Positions 8,225 through 13,997 of a stretch of 27,643 nt of DNA are shown here, piece after piece (position 1 is the first letter of the stretch; each line of letters begins with the position of its first letter). Origin of the DNA: JACVRW01 sp035645115. GTDB taxonomy: Bacteria; Actinomycetota; Thermoleophilia; Solirubrobacterales; Thermoleophilaceae. Where the stretch lies: positions 1 through 27,643 of the forward strand of contig DASQNF010000020.1 in the NCBI GenBank assembly GCA_035645115.1. The letters run 5' to 3'. The position numbers and the translations under genes are program-made. A model generated the notes under the pieces. It ran no database searches, had not been told where the DNA came from, and saw nothing but the letters and a program-made list of their open reading frames with translations.

Positions 8225-8871
8225 GGTCCTCGCCCGCGGCCCCCGGCGAGCGCCCGCCGCTCACCTTCCGGCGCCTGGTGGGCCTCGACCGCTCCGGGGG
8301 CCCGCCGCCGGGAACACGCAAGGGCGAGGCGCTCCACCCATGGACGATCCCGAACGCGATCGGCTTCGCGCGCCTAGCGCTCGTGCCCCTGTTCCTGGTG
8401 GTCGCGCTCGGCTCCGACGACGGCCGCTCGGGCCTGGCGTTCGCCCTCTTCTGCGTGATCGCCTGGAGCGACTACCTCGACGGCATGGCCGCCAGGGTCA
8501 CCGGTCAGTACAGCCGGCTCGGTGCGCTGCTCGACCCGCTCACCGACCGCCTGCTCGTGCTGGCCGGGGCGATCGTGTGCTGGGAGTTCGAACTGCTGCC
8601 GCGCTGGGCGCTCGCCGTGCTCGCCGCGCGCGAGGCGCTGATGCTGCTGCTCACCCAGCTCGCGCTGCGCAGGGGCGTCGACCTGAACGTGAACATGCTC
8701 GGCCGCTGGGCGGTCTGGCCGGTTATGGGCGCGCTCGCAACGGCGCTCGTGCTCGAGAGCCCGGTGGCCGAGCTGCTGCTCTACCTCGGGCTCGCGATGA
8801 CGCTTGGGGCCACGGCCTCGTACCTGCAAGATGGCCTGCGGGCGACCCGGGAAGGCTCAACCTCTACTTGA
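8206..8871 (+). CDS. CDP-alcohol phosphatidyltransferase (PgsA-like)
   Basis: This 221-aa integral membrane enzyme transfers a phosphatidyl group from CDP-diacylglycerol to an alcohol, probably glycerol 3-phosphate as in PgsA. The diagnostic motif DG-x2-AR-x8-G-x3-D-x3-D is complete in the stretch DYLDGMAARVTGQ through LLDPLTDR, in the first third of the protein after a hydrophilic Pro/Arg-rich lead. About five or six membrane segments follow. The GTG start at 8206 overlaps proS by 19 nt; a start further into the non-conserved lead cannot be excluded. The alcohol acceptor is not determined by sequence. In mycobacteria pgsA2 lies a few genes upstream of garA, and the same order is seen here. 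Confidence 0.85.
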   Translation: MAEPPLRSSPAAPGERPPLTFRRLVGLDRSGGPPPGTRKGEALHPWTIPNAIGFARLALVPLFLVVALGSDDGRSGLAFALFCVIAWSDYLDGMAARVTGQYSRLGALLDPLTDRLLVLAGAIVCWEFELLPRWALAVLAAREALMLLLTQLALRRGVDLNVNMLGRWAVWPVMGALATALVLESPVAELLLYLGLAMTLGATASYLQDGLRATREGSTST

Positions 8872-8873
8872 GC
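8855..8873. repeat. Hairpin at the pgsA-like stop, upstream of the rsiG promoter
   Basis: GCTCAA at 8855-8860 and TTGAGC at 8868-8873 form a perfect 6-bp inverted repeat around a 7-nt loop. It spans the stop codon at 8869-8871 and ends 7 nt before the -10 at 8881. It has no T tract, so it could be a weak terminator, an operator, or chance. Confidence 0.4.
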
Positions 8874-8880
8874 ACTCGGC

Positions 8881-8907
8881 TATAGTCGCTCCTCCCTCCC
8901 CGAAAGG
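8881..8907 (+). promoter_or_regulatory. Predicted promoter and RBS of the rsiG-garA-ftsR group
   Basis: TATAGT at 8881-8886 is a near-consensus -10. Unlike most first genes here, the start codon is 26 nt further on, and a Shine-Dalgarno-like GAAAGGA lies at about 8901-8907, so a leader of about 20 nt is expected. No good -35 is visible at the usual distance. Confidence 0.5.
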
Positions 8908-8912
8908 ACCGC

Positions 8913-9173
8913 ATGGACACGTTTCCCGATCTCGGCGCCCTCTCCGACGAGGAGCTCAAGGAGCTCATCCAACAGCTCAGCGAGGAGGAGCAGGAGATCT
9001 CCTACCGTCGCCGGATCCTGCACGGAAAGATCGACATCCTCCGGGCCGAGCTCGTGAACCGGCTGCGCAAGAAGCACGAGGAAGGCGAGTCGGTGATCTC
9101 CGGCGCCGACGTGGAGCAGCTCACGAACATCCTCGCCGGCAAGGGCATCCCGGCGGACAACGACGTCGAGTAG
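8913..9173 (+). CDS. RsiG-like c-di-GMP-binding anti-sigma factor (single motif)
   Basis: This 86-aa, mostly coiled-coil protein has the pattern E26-x3-S30-x2-R33-x3-H37-x3-D41. That is the RsiG c-di-GMP motif E-x3-S-x2-R-x3-Q-x3-D with His in place of Gln. RsiG is the c-di-GMP-dependent anti-sigma factor of WhiG in Streptomyces; basal Actinobacteria such as Rubrobacter have small one-motif versions that act as homodimers. Length and motif count here match the one-motif type. A strongly conserved-looking helix, SYRRRILHGKIDILRAELVNRL, carries the motif. No WhiG-type sigma gene is in the window. Assignment rests on motif and length; c-di-GMP binding is inferred. It is the first gene of a group with garA and ftsR. 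Confidence 0.75.
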   Translation: MDTFPDLGALSDEELKELIQQLSEEEQEISYRRRILHGKIDILRAELVNRLRKKHEEGESVISGADVEQLTNILAGKGIPADNDVE

Positions 9174-9183
9174 GAGCGCCGCC

Positions 9184-9648
9184 GTGCACTGTCCCGAGTG
9201 CGGCTTCGCGAACGCCGACGGCGCGAACTATTGCCAGAAGTGCGGCGCCTTCCTGGGCGAGGCCAAGGAGGGCGCGGGAGACACCACCGAGGTCTACCAG
9301 GTGGACGAGACCGGCGAGTTGCGCCCGGTCGATCTCGAGCAGGTGACCCACGAGGGCGCCACGCTCGTGATCCGCTCCGGCGGGGGCCGCTCGGGGGAGG
9401 CGTTCAACATCGGCGGTGAGCGCATGACGATCGGGCGCAGCCCCGACGCCGAGATCTTCCTCGACGACGTGACCGTGTCGCGCAACCACGCGCTGCTCGT
9501 GCGCCGGCGCGACGGCCTCTACGTCGACGATCTCGGCTCGCTCAACGGCACCTACGTGAACCGCCGCCGGATCGAGTCCCATCGCCTCCAGAACGGCGAT
9601 GAGCTGCAGGTCGGCAAGTACAAGCTGACCTACCTGGACGAGCGGTGA
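9184..9648 (+). CDS. garA: GarA/OdhI-type FHA protein with N-terminal zinc ribbon
   Basis: The C-terminal FHA domain (about residues 75-150) carries GRSPDAEIFLDDVTVSRNHA and DLGSLNGTYVNRRR, very close to mycobacterial GarA. GarA/OdhI binds 2-oxoglutarate-metabolising enzymes and is switched off by Ser/Thr kinase phosphorylation at an N-terminal Thr pair. The matching DTTEVY (Thr34, Thr35) is visible here, comparable to ETTSVF in GarA. In front lies a zinc ribbon, CPEC (Cys3, Cys6) and CQKC (Cys17, Cys20), absent from mycobacterial GarA. The 154-aa protein starts at a GTG with AGGAG 7 nt upstream, 10 nt after rsiG. Which kinase acts and whether zinc is bound are not shown by sequence. Confidence 0.85.
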   Translation: MHCPECGFANADGANYCQKCGAFLGEAKEGAGDTTEVYQVDETGELRPVDLEQVTHEGATLVIRSGGGRSGEAFNIGGERMTIGRSPDAEIFLDDVTVSRNHALLVRRRDGLYVDDLGSLNGTYVNRRRIESHRLQNGDELQVGKYKLTYLDER

Positions 9649-9676
9649 GCTGCGAGCGCCGAGAGGGGAGCCGGCC

Positions 9677-10417
9677 GTGAGCACCGAGATCGAGGAGGGG
9701 GCGCCTCCGCGCAAGGACAAGGCGCTCACGATCGGGGCCGTCTGCAAGGCGCTCGAGCGCGAGTTCCCGGAGATCTCGATCTCGAAGATCCGCTACCTGG
9801 AGGACCAGAAGCTGCTCGCGCCGAGGCGCACGCCCGGCGGCTACCGCCTCTACAACCAGGCGGACGTGGACCGCCTGCGCACGATCCTGCGCCTGCAGCG
9901 GGACGAGTTCCTGCCCCTGCGAGTGATCCGCCAGGAGCTCGCCGCCGGGCGCGCGGACGCCGAGCCTGCGGCGGGCGAGCATCCCAGCGGGGCCGATCCG
10001 CGCGCGCTGCGGCGCTCGACGTTCGCGCTGCGCGGCCCGGGCTCGCTCTACGGCATCGACGACGTGCTCGACGACACCGGGGCCGACCGTGCGCTCGTCA
10101 AGGAGCTCGAGGACTTCGGCGTCATCAAGGGCGAGCGCCACGACGGCGAGACGATGTACGACGAGACCGAGCGCGAGATCGTGCGCGCCGTGACCGAGCT
10201 CAAGCGCTTCGGCGTGGGCGGGCGCAACCTGCGCGTGTTTCGCACCTCCGCCGACCGCGAGGCGGCCCTGCTCGAGCAGATCCTCGCGCCCGCGCTGCGC
10301 TCTCGCAACCCCGAGCGACGCAAGGAGGCCGTGGAGGCGCTCGAGAACCTCGCCGCGATCGCGTCCCACCTCAAGCATCTCCTGCTGATCCGGGACCTGC
10401 GCAAGCTCGCCCGCTGA
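9677..10417 (+). CDS. ftsR: MerR-like transcriptional regulator FtsR
   Basis: This 246-aa protein has an N-terminal winged-helix of MerR type: LTIGAVCKALEREFPEISISKIRYLEDQKL, then APRRTPGGYRLYNQADVDRL and LRLQRDEFLPLRVIRQEL. A C-terminal helical domain, about residues 115-245, resembles actinobacterial FtsR (Rv1828), which follows garA in mycobacteria and activates ftsZ in Corynebacterium. No metal-binding Cys cluster of classical MerR sensors is seen. GTG start with GAGGGGAG about 6 nt upstream, 28 nt after garA. The name relies on synteny plus this characteristic domain pair; ftsZ as target is inference. Confidence 0.82.
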   Translation: MSTEIEEGAPPRKDKALTIGAVCKALEREFPEISISKIRYLEDQKLLAPRRTPGGYRLYNQADVDRLRTILRLQRDEFLPLRVIRQELAAGRADAEPAAGEHPSGADPRALRRSTFALRGPGSLYGIDDVLDDTGADRALVKELEDFGVIKGERHDGETMYDETEREIVRAVTELKRFGVGGRNLRVFRTSADREAALLEQILAPALRSRNPERRKEAVEALENLAAIASHLKHLLLIRDLRKLAR

Positions 10418-10430
10418 TGCGCCGCCGCGG

Positions 10431-10877
10431 GTGATCGTGCGGCGCGAAGCGACCCTGCCGGCGACTCCCGACGAGATCTGGAGGGTGATCAGCGACCCCG
10501 CTCGGCTGCCGGCATGGTGGCCCGGGGTGGCGCGCGTGGAGGAGGCGGACGCCCGGGCCTGGACCAAGGTGTTCAGCTCGCCTCAGGGCAAGACCGTGCG
10601 CGCGGACTACACGCTCGTCGAGTCCGAGCCGACCACGCGCGTGGTCTGGCGCCAGGAGGTGGAGGAGTCGCCATTCGAGCGGATCCTCGCGTCGGCCACC
10701 ACCGAGATCGTGCTCGGCGCAGGCGACGGCGGCACCAGGGTCACGATCGAGCTCGATCAGCGCCCCCGCGGGTGGGCGCGCTTCGCGCCCATGCAGTTCA
10801 GGGCGGCGGGCGCGCGACAGGTGCAGGGAGCGCTCGACGGCCTGGCGGCGCTGTTCGGCGTGGGGGAGCCCGCCTGA
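10431..10877 (+). CDS. SRPBCC (START-like) family protein
   Basis: This 148-aa protein has the SRPBCC pattern: MIVRREATLPATPDEIWRVISDPARLPAWWPGV, a beta-rich middle with a VVWRQEVEESPFE strand, and a long C-terminal helix. Such domains bind hydrophobic ligands; no specific ligand can be named. The GTG at 10431 lies 13 nt after ftsR, with a second in-frame GTG at 10437. Its TGA overlaps the next gene's ATG by one base (TGATG), so it is probably co-translated with the FAD oxidase. Confidence 0.75.
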   Translation: MIVRREATLPATPDEIWRVISDPARLPAWWPGVARVEEADARAWTKVFSSPQGKTVRADYTLVESEPTTRVVWRQEVEESPFERILASATTEIVLGAGDGGTRVTIELDQRPRGWARFAPMQFRAAGARQVQGALDGLAALFGVGEPA

Positions 10878-12499
10878 TGCGCTGGTGGGGGTGGGGCGAG
10901 GACGGCCACGAGGTCGGACTGCCGGCGGCGGCTGAGGGGCTGCTGCGAGACGAGCTCGGCGCGGACCCCGCCGCGCGCACGCCGGCCGTGTCGCTCGAGC
11001 AGGTCGAGCTGCCCGAGCCGGCGCTGCCCGCCGGGCTGCGCGAGCGCCTGGCCGGCCTGGGCGGCGGGCCCGAGCGCGTGCGCGAGGACCGCGAGGCCCG
11101 CGTTGCACACGCCCGTGGGCGCTCCTACCCGGACCTCGTGCGGTTGCGCTCCGGTGACGCCTCGAGCGCCCCCGACGCCGTGGTGCGGCCGGCGTCCGCC
11201 GAGTGCCTGGCGCCGCTCCTGGCCGCCTGCGCCGAGTCGCGGGTGGCGGTGGTGCCCTTTGGCGGGGGGACCAGCGTCGTGGGCGGGGTGGAGCCGGTAC
11301 GCGACGGCTTCGCCGCCGCGATCTCGCTCGACCTGAGGAGCCTCGACCGCGTGATCGCCATCGACGCCGCGTCGCTCACAGCCACGCTCGAGGCCGGCCT
11401 GCTCGGGCCGGAGGCGGAGCGCCAGCTCGCCGCCGAGGGGCTCACGCTCGGGCACTTCCCGCAGTCCTTCGAGTACTCGACCGTGGGCGGCTGGGTGGCC
11501 ACGCGCTCGGCCGGGCAGGCCTCGAGCGGATACGGGCGCATCGACGAGCTGGTGGATTCGCTCCGGCTGGTCTCGCCCTCCGGCAACCTGGGCACGCGCA
11601 CGGTGCCGGCGTCGGCGGCCGGACCGGACCTGCGCGAGCTGGTGATGGGGTCCGAGGGGGTGCTCGGGGTGGTCTCGCAGGCGACGCTGCGGGTGCGCCC
11701 CGCGCCGGCGCTGCGTCGCTACGAGGGCTGGTCGTTCCCCAGTTTTGCCGAGGGCTGTGAGGCCTTCCGGGCGATGGAGCAGGCCGGGGCCTCGCCGCAC
11801 GTGGCCCGGCTCTCCGACGAGGAGGAGACACGTCTCTCGCTCGCCATGGACGACGGTGGCGGCCGCGCGCAGCAGATCGCCCGCCGCTACCTGCGCCTGC
11901 GCGGCCACGAGCACGGCTGCCTCGCGGTGCTGGGCTACGAGGGCGACGAGGACGAGCTGGAGCGCTGCCGCGTGCAGGCCGCCGCGCAGCTGCGCGCCGG
12001 GGGCGGGGTCGCGCTCGGAAGGGGGCCGGGGGAGAGGTGGAGTCGCGGCCGCTACGCAGGGCCCTACCTGCGCGACGCGCTGCTGGGCAGGGGCCTGCTC
12101 GTGGACACGCTCGAGACCGCCACCGGCTGGAGCAATCTCGACGCGCTCTACCGAGCGGTGTCCGGCGCCCTGCGCTCGACGCTCGCGGGCCGCGGGGCGC
12201 CCGCGCTCGTTACGTGTCATTTGTCCCACCTCTACCCGTCCGGCAGCTCGCTCTACTTCACGTTCCTGGCCCGCCGCGAGGAGGACGCGCTCGAGCAGTG
12301 GGGCGCGGCCAAGACCGCCGCCAGCGAGGCGATCATGGCGGCCGGAGGCACGATCACCCACCACCACGCCGTCGGGCGCGACCACGCGCCCTGGATGCGC
12401 GCCGAGGTGGGCGAGCTCGGGCTCGAGTTGATCAGGGCGGCGAAGCAGCGCCTCGACCCGGCCGGGATCATGAATCCCGGCAAGCTGCTTCCGACCTAG
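10877..12499 (+). CDS. FAD-binding oxidase, alkyl-DHAP synthase (AGPS)-like
   Basis: This 540-aa flavoprotein begins MRWWGWGEDG, as bacterial AGPS-like proteins do. It has a PCMH-type FAD domain with VVPFGGGTSVVGGVEP around residues 125-140 and FEYSTVGGWVATRSAGQASSGYG further on. The C-terminal domain carries THHHAVGRDHAPWM with His495-497. AGPS exchanges the acyl group of acyl-DHAP for a fatty alcohol in ether-lipid synthesis; the HHH motif and N-terminus support this over D-lactate or glycolate oxidase. Without the acyl-DHAP synthase step nearby, the ether-lipid role remains inferred. It overlaps the SRPBCC gene by one base at its start, and its stop overlaps the convergent gene in CTAG. 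Confidence 0.82.
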   Translation: MRWWGWGEDGHEVGLPAAAEGLLRDELGADPAARTPAVSLEQVELPEPALPAGLRERLAGLGGGPERVREDREARVAHARGRSYPDLVRLRSGDASSAPDAVVRPASAECLAPLLAACAESRVAVVPFGGGTSVVGGVEPVRDGFAAAISLDLRSLDRVIAIDAASLTATLEAGLLGPEAERQLAAEGLTLGHFPQSFEYSTVGGWVATRSAGQASSGYGRIDELVDSLRLVSPSGNLGTRTVPASAAGPDLRELVMGSEGVLGVVSQATLRVRPAPALRRYEGWSFPSFAEGCEAFRAMEQAGASPHVARLSDEEETRLSLAMDDGGGRAQQIARRYLRLRGHEHGCLAVLGYEGDEDELERCRVQAAAQLRAGGGVALGRGPGERWSRGRYAGPYLRDALLGRGLLVDTLETATGWSNLDALYRAVSGALRSTLAGRGAPALVTCHLSHLYPSGSSLYFTFLARREEDALEQWGAAKTAASEAIMAAGGTITHHHAVGRDHAPWMRAEVGELGLELIRAAKQRLDPAGIMNPGKLLPT

Positions 12500-13488
12500 C
12501 CGCGCGGCGGGGTGAGCACCGTCTGCCCGAGCACCACCGCCTTGTCGCCGCGGGGGGTTGCCTCGCGCAGCTCCGGCGCCGGGCCGCGCAAGACGGAGTC
12601 GCCCGAGTGCGCCCTCGCGCGGTCGATCGGCTCGCGCGAGACGTCGATGAAGCGGTACTTCGAGAAGTCCTTCGGCAGCACGCCCACAGCCTGGTACTGG
12701 CCCTGCGCGTCCGTGACCTGGGCGCCGAGCGACCTGGCGTCGCCCTGGCTGTTGTAGAGCCAGACCTCATAGGCGTGGCGCTGCCCGCTCGTCGGGAGGT
12801 TCGAGGCCCGCACGAGCAGGCTGCGCCGGCCGCTCTGCTCGGCCACGATCGCGATCCCGGCGGCGCTCCCGCTGTTCGCGCGACCGCCGCCGGCCGACGC
12901 GGACCGGCTGCCCTCGCCGGCAGTCGAGCCCGCGGCTGCGCTGGGCTCCTCGTCGTCGCCGCTCAGCAAGCCCAGCGGCCAGACGAGCACGCCCACGAGC
13001 AGCAGCCCAGCGATGCCCGCGGCGAGCGCGAGCAGACGCCGGCGCCCGGCTACTGCTGCGTAGTCGCGCGCCCGGGCGGCGCCCGGGGCGGAGGATGGCG
13101 CGGCCGGGCCCGTCCGCCTCCGCGTTCCTCGCTCACCGTCGGGGATCGCCGGCATCGAGCCGTTCGGATACAGCTGCTCGAGCGAGTCGAGCAGCGAGCG
13201 GGCCCAGGAGCGGGCCGCCTCGGAGCGGCGCAGGTGGCCCCTGGTGGCGGTGGCCTCGGGACCGGCCTGCTGGCCGAGCACGTAGTCGGCGAGCTGGCCG
13301 CGCCAGTCCTGCTCGACTCCGCGCGCGCTCAGCGGCGCCAGCTCCACCAGCGCGTCGCGGGCGAGCTCGCGCACCCGCGTTTCGGGCATGCCGAGCATCT
13401 CGGCGAGCTCGTCGTAGGACCTGCCGCGCTGCAGGACGAGCTCGACGATCGCCCGCTGCTCCGCGGAGAGCTGATCGAAGGTGGCCAT
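12496..13488 (-). CDS. Membrane protein: sigma-region-4-like HTH, TM segment, RskA-like C-terminal domain
   Basis: Residues about 5-50 (LSAEQRAIVELVLQRGRSYD, then ELAEMLGMPETRVRELARDAL) read as a sigma-70 region-4-like helix-turn-helix. A helical, low-complexity cytoplasmic linker follows, then one membrane segment at about 151-175, a Ser/Gly-rich spacer and an extracytoplasmic domain (about 210-330). YEVWLYNSQGDARSLG and GVLPKDFSKYRFIDVSREP resemble the C-terminal domain of RskA anti-sigma factors. Such a protein may be a membrane-bound regulator, but no classical zinc anti-sigma motif is seen. The ATG at 13488 starts 330 aa and is divergent from the thioesterase gene. Function unproven; domain assignments are by pattern only. 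Confidence 0.68.
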   Translation of the reverse strand: MATFDQLSAEQRAIVELVLQRGRSYDELAEMLGMPETRVRELARDALVELAPLSARGVEQDWRGQLADYVLGQQAGPEATATRGHLRRSEAARSWARSLLDSLEQLYPNGSMPAIPDGERGTRRRTGPAAPSSAPGAARARDYAAVAGRRRLLALAAGIAGLLLVGVLVWPLGLLSGDDEEPSAAAGSTAGEGSRSASAGGGRANSGSAAGIAIVAEQSGRRSLLVRASNLPTSGQRHAYEVWLYNSQGDARSLGAQVTDAQGQYQAVGVLPKDFSKYRFIDVSREPIDRARAHSGDSVLRGPAPELREATPRGDKAVVLGQTVLTPPRG

Positions 13489-13528
13489 GTGAAATCCCCT
13501 GCGCAGACGGCCGCCAAGGGCCCCTCGA

Positions 13529-13551
13529 ACTGTAGTGTGCCCGCCCTCATG
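13529..13551. promoter_or_regulatory. Overlapping divergent -10 elements
   Basis: On the plus strand TAGTGT (13533-13538) lies 10 nt before the thioesterase ATG at 13549, predicting a leader of only a few bases. On the minus strand TACAGT (13534-13529) could serve the HTH-RskA gene with a leader of about 33 nt. The two hexamers share the TA at 13533-13534, so only one polymerase could bind at a time. Confidence 0.4.
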
Positions 13552-13974
13552 GAACCCCAGGCCACGGCCTTCCCGGCACCCGGGACGCTCGACGATGTGC
13601 TCGGCTTCGAGCTCATCGAGGCGAGCGCCGAGGGCTGCCGAGGGAGGTTCGCGGTCGAGCGGCGGGTGCAGCAGCCGTTCGGGCTCGTCCACGGCGGCGC
13701 CTACGCCGCGCTGGCGGAGTCCCTGGCCTCCCTCACCACCCACATCGCGGTGGCGCCCGCGGGCGAGATCGCCGTCGGGCAATCCAACAACACCACCTAC
13801 CTGCGCCCGGCCGTGGAGGGCACCGTGCACGCCGAGGGGCAGCCGCTCCACCGCGGCCGCACGAGCTGGGTCTGGGACGTGCGCTTCACGGATGACGAGG
13901 AGCGCCTCTGCGCGATCAGCCGCGTGACGATCGCGGTCCGGCCTCGGCCCGGCGGCGGGTCCTCCGGCAGGTAG
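13549..13974 (+). CDS. PaaI-type hotdog-fold thioesterase
   Basis: This 141-aa protein is a single hotdog domain. It carries the family signature QQPFGLVHGGAYAALAESLAS, with the catalytic acid in the AES helix, and a SNNTTYLRPAVEGTVHAEG strand region. Members hydrolyse acyl-CoA thioesters, for example aromatic or DHNA-CoA; the substrate here cannot be told. The ATG at 13549 is preceded by a short-distance -10 and no Shine-Dalgarno sequence. It is transcribed divergently from the HTH-RskA gene and converges on nadE. Confidence 0.83.
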   Translation: MEPQATAFPAPGTLDDVLGFELIEASAEGCRGRFAVERRVQQPFGLVHGGAYAALAESLASLTTHIAVAPAGEIAVGQSNNTTYLRPAVEGTVHAEGQPLHRGRTSWVWDVRFTDDEERLCAISRVTIAVRPRPGGGSSGR

Positions 13975-13989
13975 GCCGGGCTCGCCGGC
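13975..13989. terminator. Small GC hairpin between convergent genes
   Basis: GCCGG (13975-13979) and CCGGC (13985-13989) form a 5-bp stem with a 5-nt loop directly after the thioesterase stop, followed by a short T-containing run. It is short and may be a weak bidirectional terminator for thioesterase and nadE. Confidence 0.3.
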
Positions 13990-13997
13990 ACTTCGTT

